The notes beneath the pieces were generated by a model. That model was not told where the DNA came from, made no database searches, and saw only the letters and a program-made list of their open reading frames with translations. 28,797 nucleotides of DNA, taken from assembly GCA_946480555.1 (NCBI GenBank), contig CAMLLE010000002.1, positions 1 to 28,797 on the forward strand, in the 5' to 3' direction. Source of the DNA: an uncultured Verrucomicrobia subdivision 3 bacterium (lineage in GTDB: Bacteria > Verrucomicrobiota > Verrucomicrobiae > Limisphaerales > CAMLLE01). The translations under genes were made by a program, and so were the position numbers. Positions 17,238 to 27,300 of this stretch are shown piece after piece (position 1 is the stretch's first letter; the number at the start of each line of letters is the position of its first letter).

Positions 17238-17855
17238 ATGCTCATCGCACGCAAGTTCCGGCGACTGACGGCGGCAATCGCTCACTTGATCACGCTCGCA
17301 AGCCTGTCCGTCTCAGCTCAAACCATGAACACCAACAAACTTGAATCTTTTGTCGTCGGCGGCGGTTGCTTTTGGTGCGTTGAAGCCGTGCTGCAGCGGG
17401 TTCCCGGTGTGAAGGCAGTTGTCAGCGGGTACGCTGGCGGCGCCGTTGAAAATCCAACCTACGAACAGGTTTGCAGCGGCACCACCGGTCACGCTGAAGT
17501 CGTCCGCGTCGATTACGATCCGACCGTCGTCTCGACCGAGCAGCTGCTAAATTACTTTTGGGATGCGCACGATCCCACCACGCTCAACCGCCAGGGCGCC
17601 GACGTCGGCACGCAGTACCGGTCCGTGATTTTTTACGCGAACGAACAGCAGAAATCCGTGGCGGAGAAATCAAAGGCGGAGGCACAAAAGCGTTTTCGCG
17701 ATCCGATTGTGACGGAGATTTCGCCTTTGAAGAAATTCTACGCGGCCGAGGGCTACCATCAGGATTACTACAACCAGAACCCTGACAAAGGTTACAGCCG
17801 CGCAGTGATCAAGCCCAAGGTGGACAAGATCGAGAAGAAGCTGAAGGAGAAGTAA
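17238..17855 (+). CDS. msrA: Exported peptide methionine sulfoxide reductase A
   Basis: 205 residues. Reduces methionine-S-sulfoxide in proteins. The core starts at about residue 36 with [20 protein letters not shown]; Cys44 is the catalytic Cys. Other landmarks are [39 protein letters not shown] and [11 protein letters not shown] hydrophobic N-terminal stretch ([13 protein letters not shown], about 16-28) after basic residues looks like a signal peptide, so I place the enzyme in the periplasm; starting at the internal Met30 would give a cytoplasmic form. There is no Cys near the C-terminus, so recycling must use Cys47, Cys79 or an outside reductant. It lies 86 bases after yacG and could share its transcript. 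The fused MsrB domain seen in some bacteria is absent. Confidence 0.94.
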   Translation: MLIARKFRRLTAAIAHLITLASLSVSAQTMNTNKLESFVVGGGCFWCVEAVLQRVPGVKAVVSGYAGGAVENPTYEQVCSGTTGHAEVVRVDYDPTVVSTEQLLNYFWDAHDPTTLNRQGADVGTQYRSVIFYANEQQKSVAEKSKAEAQKRFRDPIVTEISPLKKFYAAEGYHQDYYNQNPDKGYSRAVIKPKVDKIEKKLKEK

Positions 17856-17861
17856 ACGAAG

Positions 17862-18130
17862 GGAGCGCAGGCGGCTTGCCCGCGCGATGAAATTCCTACC
17901 TAGAGCGGTTACCAGAAGAAATTTCCGCCAACCGCGGAGACGCGGAGACGCGGAGCAATCAAAATAGGGTGTCCTCCGCGCCTCTGCGCCTCCGCGGTGA
18001 GATGATCCGGAAATGAATTTGGAGAAACGCTATAGCCGCAAGAGCCGCAGCTGGCTTTCCACTGTCCGCGATCATTATCGGCGTTTCGCGCTTCCGATCA
18101 GGATTCTCGCGGGCGGGCCGCCCGCGCTCC
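17862..18130. repeat. Nested inverted repeats between convergent msrA and galT
   Basis: The outer arms are 23 bases at 17862-17884 and 18108-18130, reverse complements with three mismatches; each arm is itself palindromic (GCGGGCGG/CCGCCCGC on the right). The inner arms are 25 bases at 17931-17955 and 17974-17998 around an 18-base AT-richer spacer, also with three mismatches, and contain the repeated unit GGAGACGC. The right outer arm ends 8 bases from the galT stop. There is no credible gene inside; a 73-codon frame at 18013-18234 has no protein features and overlaps galT. The element is probably a dispersed intergenic repeat that may also end transcription from both sides. Confidence 0.75.
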
Positions 18131-18137
18131 TATCAGG

Positions 18138-19175
18138 TCACCGGCCCTTGAAATGCACGGTGCTCGTTTCGCGCAAACGCGCTGCGGCTTGTTCGGGTGT
18201 CAGGTCGCGCTGTGGTTCGGCCAGCATTTCGTAGCCGACCATGAACTTCTTCACCGTCGCCGATCGCAGCAGCGGCGGATAGAAATGCGCGTGCAACTGC
18301 CAGCCATCGTAGTTGCCATCGTCGGTCGGCGCGCCGTGCCAGCCCATTGAATAGGGAAAACTCGTTTCGAACAGATTGTCGTAACGCGTGAGGCTGAGCT
18401 TCAGGATTTGCGCGAGGCTCCGGCGTTCGGCCGCGGTGAGTTCTGGAAGGCGTTTCACGGCACGGCGCGGCAACAACAGGTATTCAAACGGCCACACCGC
18501 CCAATACGGAACCACCATCAGCCAGTGTTCGTTCGATTCAATGACGCGGATGCCGTGTTTCAATTCAGCTTCCGCATAATCGAGCAACAATGGTTTTTCA
18601 TGCTTCGTCCAATAGGCGCGCTGCGTTTCGATCTCGGGCGCAACGAGCCGCGGGATGAAATTGCCGGCCCAAATCTGGCCGTGCGGATGCGGATTCGAAC
18701 ATCCCATCACCGCGCCCTTGTTCTCGAAGATTTGAACCCAGCGATATTTCGCGCCCAGTTCAGTCAGCTGATCGGCCCAAACTTTCACGACCCGTTCGAT
18801 GTCTTCCATCGCCATCTCCGGCAGCGTGAGGTCATGCCGCGGCGAAAAACAAATCACACGGCACTCGCCGCGGACGGGTTCACAATGGAACAGGTCGTTC
18901 GGAGCGCCACCGGTGAGAGGCGTTTCTGGCAGGAGCGCGGCATAGTCGTTCGCGAAAACGAATGGCTCGCTGTATTTCGGATTCGTGGCGTCGCCCGCGC
19001 GCTTGTTTCCCGGACACAAGTAGCACTGCGGATCGTAAGCGGGACGCTGGTCCGCGGCGTTGCTCTCGCGCTGGCCTTGCCAGGGACGCTGGGTGCGATG
19101 TGGCGAGACGAGGACCCATTCGCCACCGAGAGGATCATAGCGGCGATGCGGATGCAGATTCGGATCAAAGTTCAC
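18138..19175 (-). CDS. galT: Galactose-1-phosphate uridylyltransferase
   Basis: 345 residues, close to E. coli GalT (348). Exchanges UMP between UDP-glucose and galactose-1-phosphate in the Leloir pathway. Visible residues: [20 protein letters not shown] at 11-30; the zinc ligands Cys51 and Cys54 (CYLC), His114 (SPRHD) and His163; and the active-site [12 protein letters not shown] with nucleophile His165. The C-terminal [11 protein letters not shown] is typical. The start codon is GTG at 19175; no ATG in the same frame lies close by. galK and galE are not adjacent. The 240-base gap to ptsI contains CCACCGA (19191-19197) and its complement (19253-19259), a possible leader hairpin, and no other gene. 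Confidence 0.96.
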   Translation of the reverse strand: MNFDPNLHPHRRYDPLGGEWVLVSPHRTQRPWQGQRESNAADQRPAYDPQCYLCPGNKRAGDATNPKYSEPFVFANDYAALLPETPLTGGAPNDLFHCEPVRGECRVICFSPRHDLTLPEMAMEDIERVVKVWADQLTELGAKYRWVQIFENKGAVMGCSNPHPHGQIWAGNFIPRLVAPEIETQRAYWTKHEKPLLLDYAEAELKHGIRVIESNEHWLMVVPYWAVWPFEYLLLPRRAVKRLPELTAAERRSLAQILKLSLTRYDNLFETSFPYSMGWHGAPTDDGNYDGWQLHAHFYPPLLRSATVKKFMVGYEMLAEPQRDLTPEQAAARLRETSTVHFKGR

Positions 19176-19345
19176 GAGTCAATTTAGCTGCCACCGAAAA
19201 TTGTCCTTCGCGCGCGGCATCAGGGGAATCCCGGGAATGACGTTGCGGAAACTCGGTGGATCTTGGTTCCCGCAGACGCGAACGGGGCGGAATTCAAAGG
19301 CAGACGCGCTCATTGGGCAATGAAAAACCAGAGCAGACTCCATGA

Positions 19346-19363
19346 CCCGTTCGGGTGAACGGG
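19346..19363 (-). terminator. Hairpin downstream of ptsI, possible terminator
   Basis: A perfect 7-base stem CCCGTTC/GAACGGG with a 4-base loop lies about 50 bases beyond the ptsI stop. A T-run follows only about 17 bases later on the minus strand. A second palindrome, AGCTTGTTC-TC-GAACAAGCT (19420-19439), covers the last codons of ptsI. Either could end the transcript, but neither is a textbook terminator. Confidence 0.3.
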
Positions 19364-19415
19364 CTGGAGGAGATTCCGAACTTCACGCGTCAAAAAGCTG
19401 GGGGCGGCTTCGAAC

Positions 19416-21194
19416 TCACAGCTTGTTCTCGAACAAGCTTGGCGCGGCTTCGCGGGCAACGGACTGGCACCGGGTGAGAATGTCCGCAGCCGATTCGCAG
19501 CCGAGCGCAAATTCCGCCAACTCCTTGCATTCAGTCAGTTTCAGCCGCCGGATCATGAACTTGATCTGAGAGACGATCGGCGGCGCAACGCTGAGCTCAT
19601 CCACGCCCAATCCCAGCAACAGCGGCGTCAGCACCGGATCGCCGGCCATTTCACCGCAGACGCTCACCAGAATCTTGTTCAGCCGCGCGGCGTCCACCGT
19701 CGTTTTGATCAACCGGATGATCGCCGGATGCGTGGGCTCATACAGGTGCGCGATCTTCTCGTTCATCCGATCGACGGCAAGCGCGTACTGGATCAGATCG
19801 TTGGTGCCAATGCTGAAAAAACGCGCGCGCTTCGCCAGTGCGTCAGCGATCAAAGCCGCGGACGGAATCTCAATCATCGCGCCGATCTCGATGTGTTCAT
19901 CGAAGGCGACGCCTTCGTTGCGGAGTTCGGCCTTGTATTCCTCGACGAGCGCGTTCGCCTGGTTCAACTCTTCCAAACCGCAAATCATCGGATACATCAT
20001 CCGCAGATTGCCGTTTGCGCTTGCCCGGAGAATGGCGCGGAGTTGATCGCGGAAAATATCGCGTTCCTGGAGGCAAAATCGAATCGCCCGCCAGCCGAGA
20101 AACGGGTTCATCTCAGTCGGCACCTGAAGATGCGACAAGAACTTGTCACCGCCGAGGTCGAACGTGCGGACCACCACCGGATGCGGCTTCAGCGCTTCAG
20201 CGACCGTCTTGTAAGCCTGGTATTGCTCCTCTTCGGTCGGCAGGCAATCGCGATTGATGAACAGATATTCGGTGCGGAACAATCCGACGCCTTCCGCGCC
20301 GTTGGCGGTCACAGCCTCCGCATCGGCGGCTTGTTCAATGTTCGCAGAAAGAAAAACGCGGTGGCCATCCAGCGTAACCGCCGGCTTCAGTTGAATGTCG
20401 CGAAGCTTTTCCTGCAGCGTGACCTGTTTGCGGATCAACTGGCCGTATTCAAACAGCGTCTGGTCCGTCGGGTTGATGATGACAATCCCGTTGAAGCCAT
20501 CCAGCAATGCGTATTGGCCGGTCTCCAATTGTTCGCTCGCTTCCTTGAGTCCGACCACGGCTGGAATCCGCAGTGAACGCGCCATGATGGCGGTATGCGA
20601 AGTGCGGCTGCCGATGTCTGTGGCAAAGCCGAGCACTTTCGTGCGATCCATCTGGGCCGTGTTCGACGGCGTGAGATCATGGCTGATGACGATGCAGGGT
20701 TCCTTGAGATTCTTGAGATCCGCGTGGTCCTGATGGCCGAGCAAATTGTTCAACACGCGGTTGGTCACATCGCGCATGTCCGTGGCGCGTTCACGGAGGT
20801 AATCGTCTTCAATCGCCGCGAGCGTCGCCGCGTAGCGTTCGGCCACGGTGTGAAACGCGAACTCTGCGTTCACCTTTTCCTTGTTGATGAGGCGGACGAC
20901 TTCATCGATCAAGGTGCGGTCTTCGAGCACGAGCAGATGCGCGTCAAATATGCTGCCTTCCGAGGCGCCCATGGCTTCGCTCACGCGATGCTGGACTTCG
21001 AGCAGTTCCTGGCGGGTTTGGATGAGCGCGCGCTCAAGCCGGCTGACCTCCTCGGCAAGACCCGAATCGGAAATTTCCTGGCGCGTAATCGCATGCGTGG
21101 CCTTGCCCAGCACGAGGATTTTTCCGCGGCACACTCCCGCCGAGACGGGAATTCCCCTGAACACCTGTTCACCTTTGTGCAACGGCTCAACCAT
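19416..21194 (-). CDS. ptsI: Phosphoenolpyruvate-protein phosphotransferase (Enzyme I of the PTS)
   Basis: 592 residues, the usual length. Takes phosphate from PEP and passes it to HPr in the cytoplasm. The N-terminal HPr-binding domain includes VSEAMGASEGSIFDAHLLVLED. The phosphorylated His is His200 in DIGSRTSHTAIMARSLRIP. The PEP-binding barrel has GAEGVGLFRTEYLF, VVRTFDLGGDK, PFLGWRAIRFCL, FFSIGTNDLIQYALAVDR and the C-terminal VSVCGEMAGDP with the catalytic Cys. No ptsH or EII gene is adjacent; in many bacteria outside Proteobacteria and Firmicutes a lone EI/HPr pair works in regulation, so sugar uptake should not be assumed. It lies 200 bases downstream of the giant gene on the same strand. 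Confidence 0.96.
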   Translation of the reverse strand: MVEPLHKGEQVFRGIPVSAGVCRGKILVLGKATHAITRQEISDSGLAEEVSRLERALIQTRQELLEVQHRVSEAMGASEGSIFDAHLLVLEDRTLIDEVVRLINKEKVNAEFAFHTVAERYAATLAAIEDDYLRERATDMRDVTNRVLNNLLGHQDHADLKNLKEPCIVISHDLTPSNTAQMDRTKVLGFATDIGSRTSHTAIMARSLRIPAVVGLKEASEQLETGQYALLDGFNGIVIINPTDQTLFEYGQLIRKQVTLQEKLRDIQLKPAVTLDGHRVFLSANIEQAADAEAVTANGAEGVGLFRTEYLFINRDCLPTEEEQYQAYKTVAEALKPHPVVVRTFDLGGDKFLSHLQVPTEMNPFLGWRAIRFCLQERDIFRDQLRAILRASANGNLRMMYPMICGLEELNQANALVEEYKAELRNEGVAFDEHIEIGAMIEIPSAALIADALAKRARFFSIGTNDLIQYALAVDRMNEKIAHLYEPTHPAIIRLIKTTVDAARLNKILVSVCGEMAGDPVLTPLLLGLGVDELSVAPPIVSQIKFMIRRLKLTECKELAEFALGCESAADILTRCQSVAREAAPSLFENKL

Positions 21195-21211
21195 GCGGCA
21201 GGATTAACCAA

Positions 21212-21238
21212 AAGAATTCGGGATGGAAAGGAATTCTT
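21212..21238 (-). promoter_or_regulatory. Leader hairpin before ptsI
   Basis: On the minus strand, AAGAATTC and GAATTCTT form an 8-base stem with an 11-base loop and are followed by TTTT, ending 17 bases before the ptsI ATG. It could be a weak terminator of the giant gene or an attenuator. A second hairpin, GAGCTTCGA/TCGAAGCTC (21347-21379), lies 16 bases after the giant gene's stop. Neither has supporting evidence beyond pairing. Confidence 0.3.
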
Positions 21239-21394
21239 CGGAAGCGTCCGGCTCAGTTCCAAGCTTCAAGTTCCGATATTCCGAGAGCAGTTCGCCCGCT
21301 GTGCGATGGAGGTTCGCCGCTGCGAGCTCCCCGGAACTCGCGGCCAGAGCTTCGATGCGGTGATCCGGCGTCGAAGCTCCAGCCCGTCTGAACG

Positions 21395-24300
21395 TCAGCG
21401 TTCCACCACCCGGTAGAACCGCACCGGATCGTTTGTGAAGGAATTGTCCTGAATTCTCAACTGGCCGTTCGTGATGCTCATGGCCGCCGGAGTGACCGCC
21501 CAATCCACCAGGTTCGTGCTGATCTGCAGTTCGAAGCCCGACAGGTTGGCTTCGTTCAGCATCACTCCGCTCCGGTCGCCCGACACCAGCACAAACCCAT
21601 CGCTGCTGAACTCGGCAGAACCGATCACCTGCGGAGTCCATACCCGGAGCAGCGCATTGCTGCTGGTGCTGCTGCCGCCCGGATTGGTCACGATGACCTG
21701 GTAAACGCCAGAATTGCGGCGATCCACGGAATATAAGAACAGATTGCTCTGACTACCGATAATGACGGCGCCATCGTGGCGCCATTGATAAGTCAACGGA
21801 GGCGCGCCGATCACACTCACCGCGAACTGAACGTTGGTTCCCTGTTCCGCTGTCACGTCCGTCGGCTGCAGCGTGATCTGCGGCGGGTTCGTCACGATGG
21901 TCACCTGATCGAGCCAGGCGGCATCCCAACCGGCGCTGACGCTCGCATCCTTCTGGTAAGCCCATCGAAGTGAATGAACCCCGGCGCCATAGTCGACGGT
22001 CGCGTGTTGCCATCCAGATTCACCCGAAATCGCGGCTTGCTGGATTTGATCCACCGAGAGACTGAGCACATCGAAGTATTCCTCTGACGAAGCCTTCCAC
22101 CAGAAGCTGACTGAGCCCGGACCTGCCACAGTCGTCGTGAGGATCGATTGCTGCGAATGCGCCAATCCGCCCGCCTTGGCGACGTCGACGCCGTCGTGCG
22201 ATTCGTTCAACTGTCCGGCCCAAGGCTTATGGCCGCTGGTGAGCCAGGTCAGGGCTGGCGCATCGAGAGCGGTCGGCAGCGGGATGGTGAGGTTCAACTT
22301 AGCGACGGCACTGGTGACCGATCCGAAATGATTCGAAAGCACAACCCGGTAGTCGCCGAGATGTTGCTGGAAGACACCTTGGATTGCATACATGGGATTC
22401 GTCGCCCCGTAGATGTTCGTGCCGTTGAACTGCCATTGGTATCGAAGGTTGGGGCCCACGGCCAGGACGCGGAAATTAACAACGCTTTGCATGGCTGGCG
22501 TCTGGCTCATGGGATGAACTTTGATCACCGGCGGCCCCTGATGCAACCAGGCCAGGCTGTGGTAATCGCCGCACCCCACGCCGGCGGCCACATTGGTCAG
22601 GGCTGGGATCGCATGCCGGCCATAGGTGTTCGTCACTCCCCAGGTCACGATCCGGCCATCGCGAGTGAGCCCCACGCTGTGATCGTAACCGGCGGCGATT
22701 TCGACGAGATTCGATATTCCAATCGGCACGCCCTGTCCGATGGCAGCGCAGGTGCCATCTGCACGCAGCGCAAGGACGTGAAATCTTCCGGCAGCGATCG
22801 CGACAAAATTTGTGTTGGGTGCTGGAACTGCCGTTGTGTAGCCCCAGCGTACGATGGTGCCGTCGCTTCTCAAGGCCACGGAGGAATCTCCACCAGCAGC
22901 GATGGCGATCACGTTTGAAGTCGCCGCCGAGGGCACGTTGGTCTGGGAATACCCGTTATAGCCCCACGCAATCACCCGGCCATCGTTGCGCAATGCGAGG
23001 CTGTGATGAGTGCCGGCAGCCACGGCGACGATGTTGCTCGCCGAAGCGGGCACCACCGACTGGCGATAGTGCGGGGTGGAGTAGGTGATGGCATTCGTGC
23101 CGGCTCCCCATGCGTAAACGGTGCCGTCGCTGCGCAGCGCGAGATTATGATAACCACCCGCCGCAATCGCGGTCACGTTGCCGATGGGCGGCGAGACGCT
23201 CTGCCCATAGGCGACGGTCCCGCCCTGGGGAGAACTGGTGATTCCCCACGCGGCAACCGACCCGTCTGCTTTCAGCGCAATGGAGTGATAGGTTCCGCCG
23301 TCCACCGCGATGACATTGGTCAGACCGTCGGGCACCATTGACTGCCCGTAATTCAACGAGATGCCGCTGTTGTTGGTTCCCGCCCCCCAGGCCGCAACCT
23401 GACGCACGGTGAGCGCCGCTTTCGCACTGCTGGCCACACCGAACGCATTGGCGGCAGTGACGGAGTAAAGCCCCGCCTGATCCAGGCGCAATCCTGTCAA
23501 AACCAGGCTCGCATTCGTCGCATTTGGGACCGGCGCGCCATTGAAGCGCCATTGATACGCTACCGGCGGGGTGGCAAGTGCGCTTGCATTCAGCACCGCT
23601 CCACCGCCGAGATAGCCCGATGCATTCGTCGGCTGCTGCACAAAAAACGGAGCCTGATTCGAACCGACGACATGGAAGCTGACGCTGCTGCCGATGTGGC
23701 CATCGCCATCATCCGCGCGCAGAACGACGTTGGTTGCAGGTTGCGGGATGGTGATCATTCCCGACCACATGCCGTTCGTGAAACCCGCTGCGTTGGCCGG
23801 AAACATCGGAACTTCAACCAGTCCGCCCTGCACCCTCGCGCTCAAGCTCAGTTCGCCGCTGAAGCCGGTCACGAGATCACCATACCGGTCGCGCAGGGTG
23901 ATGGTGGCTGGGAAAGGACTTTCTGCGAATTGCAGCGAAGGGATTCCATTCCAATCGATCCGGAACACTTCGCCCGGAAGGCCGTCGTCGTTCACGATTG
24001 TGCCGATTCCGACACCGCTGAGCAAAGTGGCGTTGGTGATGTCGCTCAGGTAAACGTAAAACACTTCGTCAGTTTCAAAGATTGTATCGCCGAGAACCTG
24101 AACCATAACCGTCCGGTTGGTGACGCCCGCCGGGAAGTGCAGCACGCCGTTTGTGTAAAGGTAATCAGCCCCGGATTGCGCCGAGTAGCCGCTGGTGTAA
24201 AAAGACACCCACGTCTCACGATCGCTCGGCGCGGTCAGCCTCACGTCGAACTGCAGGTTCGTCTGGCTGAGGTTCCCTTCCCGGGCAGACGCATCGCCAA

Positions 24301-27300
24301 TGTAAACCTGCGGCAGCGCCACTGAAATGATCGATAGTGCGGAGTTGTTTCCAAGAAAGCTGTCAGTTTCAGCGCGGCTCACTGTGGCAAGGTTTGTGAG
24401 CATCACCCCGGAAACTGTTGGCGTGACTGTGATCGTCAAAACCGCGTTGGAACCGGCGTCCAGAACGTCGATCAATCCGGTGACGAAACCTCCCGATTGC
24501 GACCATGACCCCTGGGAGATTTCTGCCGAGACGAAAGTGGCGCTGGCAGGAAGTTGATTGCTGATGACCACGCCCGTGGCGGCGGAGGGCCCGGTGTTGC
24601 GCACCATGATTCGATACGTGAACGGAATATTGACGAACACCGGATTCGACGTCGTTGAAATGGAAATCCCCACATCGTCCTGAAGTCCCACTTCGAACGG
24701 ATTGCTTGAGCCGAAGTGGCCGTTTCCGTCGTCGGCGGCGAGAATGACATTGGTTCCAAATCCGTCAACGGCCAGCGATCCACTCCAGATGCCGTTCGTG
24801 AAGTTGCCTGTTGCGGACGGATTCACGACGAGGTTTGAGAAGCTGCCCGTGGTGTACCGCAGATCGACGAGATAGAAAAAGGCGTTGGAATAGAATACCG
24901 ACGGGAACGAATCCGTTGAGGAATAGCAGTATCCGGGATCGACAATGCCGTGGGGGAACGGATTGGTCGTGATCGTTGACGAGAAGTGAAAATTCCCGCC
25001 GCCTGTGTAGAACGACAGGCGGTAACGCGCTCCAGCCTGCAAGGTCACTGGCGCGTCCAACGGGACCTCCATCCATGCCGTCCCGAATTGATTCGAGACC
25101 GACTTGCTCGCGATCAACGTTCCGTTGTCGTTCCACAGCGAAACTTTGATCCCGGAATGCGACCGGAAATGCGTCACGGTGATGTCGTTCGTCGGAGTGA
25201 AAATCAAGCCAAGGGTGTAAGTGCCGGAGGAATACCCGCTGGAGGAAATGTTGCGCAAAATCGTGTTAGTCGTGGAGGCACCGATGCTGGAAGTGGCGCT
25301 CAGATCGACCGCGCCATTGAAATTGGTGGCGGGCCCATTAAACCGATCGAGCGCGGCAATGGTCACGTTGAACGGCAGATTTGCCGCCTGCGGCGATGGA
25401 ATGCTGGCCCAGGCGAAGTGATCCACATGCCCCGGCAATCCATCATCATTGAGAATCCAGCCCGTGGCAGACAACACTCCCGCAACGGCATTGGATACCG
25501 AATGAAGCTGCATGCCGAGACTCTCATCCGGCTCGACATTCAAATCGCCGACCACCGGCACGGCTATCGTCAGATTTGTCGCGCCGGCGCCGATCGCAAA
25601 GCCGCCCAACACATTCCAAAAATCCTGACCCGTGGTGGCGCTGATTGCGGCGCTGCTAAACTGGGCAGAAACAGCTTTGGCGCTCGGAGCCGAAAGGCTG
25701 ACGGTGAACACGAGCTGATTCGTTCCAGTGTTTCCTTCTGCGACGGCGGCATCAGCGATGGCGATTTCCGGCTGACTCACCAGCGTTGTCGCCGTGGCGG
25801 CGTTGTTCGGCAAATAAGCATCCGCTTCGGCTCGCATGGCAGCCGCTGAATTCTGCAACGTCATATCGGCCACGGTGGGAACGACGGTAATGGTGACGGT
25901 GGCATTACTGCCCCCGGGAACCATGCCCAGATCGGCGACCACCATTTCCCCGACATTGGTCCAGGTGCCTTGTGAAGCAGTCGCTGAGATGAAGCTGACG
26001 GCGCTTGGAAGGAAGTTGGTCAAGACAACCCCTGTGGACGCCGCCGGACCGGTGTTGCCCACGGAGACCTCGTAGGTCAGTTGAGTTCCTGCTGATATGG
26101 GATCCGGCGAATCTGAGATGGCCACATACAGGTCGTTCGAAACAGCGACATCAAACGCGTTGCAGGCTCCACTAAAGGGCGCGCGCTGGGCGTTGATCAC
26201 GATTCCGACTGCGGGCTGCAGCACCGTGATCTCGCCACTCCAAATCCCATTCGTGAAGTTTGCCGACGTCAGAGGAGTGATTTGAACCGAGCTCTGACTG
26301 GCATCCACTGCCGAGAACGTGACCATCTCATTGAAGTTTGTCACAACCTCGCCGCTGTTGTCTTGAGCGGTGATGGTGGCTGTGAACGGCACACCCATTA
26401 TTTGAGGTGACGGAATCTGACTCCACTCAAGCCGGAGCTGCGCACTCGATTGAAGGTAAGCCAGGATGTTGGCCCGCAGGTTGGCGGACTGCGGCTGGGG
26501 ACTGTGGAAATTGTCCGTCGTCATGCCACCAAATAGGACGCGACCTCGACCGGCGACCTTCTCGCCGAGCAGGACGGCGCCGGAACTGTTTGTGATCACC
26601 CTTTCCAATCCCGGACCACTGACGGTTGAATGGCCAAAGTAGTTTCCCGTCCATGACTGGCCCACCGGGGTAAAAGGCCCGCCAAAAATCGGATGATCCA
26701 GATCAGCCGCCATTCCCATCCCGCTTTGCGACGGATATGTCAGCACCACATCAAATCCCATGTTCATTCCATTCCCTTCGTTCGGAGCGGAATTGATGAA
26801 GAGACTCCCGCCGTTGCTCACCCATGTTCGGATGTTCGTCAGGTTCGCACTCAAGAAGGTCGCCAGTTCCGATGCATTGTCATCACTGCCTTCCAGGAAC
26901 ACGAACCGGGTGAAAGCTGAAAAGAGCGAAGCCGCATTGACGGTCTCATATCGGAGATCCCGCCAGTTGTTGGTTCCGAACACGCGGGCCATGGCGGCTT
27001 CGTTTGAAACCTGGCCCCAGGGCAATCCCGTGCTGGATCTCACATAGGCCGCGGACGGCACCTCGTCATTCACGATCAAGCATTCCCCCGTCGCATCCGC
27101 CAGCTGACTGTTCGATTCGCCGGAAAGCTGGATGTAGAAGGTCTCGTCAGGCTCCGCTGAAACGTCTCCAAAAACCGGAACGGCGATCAGCTTGTTTGTC
27201 TCGCCGGGCGAAAACTGAATCGTCCCATTGGTGGCGCCATAATCTGAACCCGCAAACGCGCTGCCATTCATGGTGGTGTAGGACACCGTCACCGGCAGGT

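Noticed and set aside
17931..17998. CRISPR-like repeats around GGAGACGC
   Set aside because: There are only two inverted arms with a single 18-base spacer; there is no run of direct repeats with unique spacers and no cas gene.
18013..18234. A 73-codon plus-strand frame between msrA and galT
   Set aside because: It runs through the inverted-repeat arm into the 3' end of galT and is Arg/Ser-rich with no family features.
20595..21416. A plus-strand frame of 273 codons opposite ptsI and the gap before it
   Set aside because: It is the mirror of the Enzyme I reading frame and has no domain, signal peptide or ribosome-binding site.
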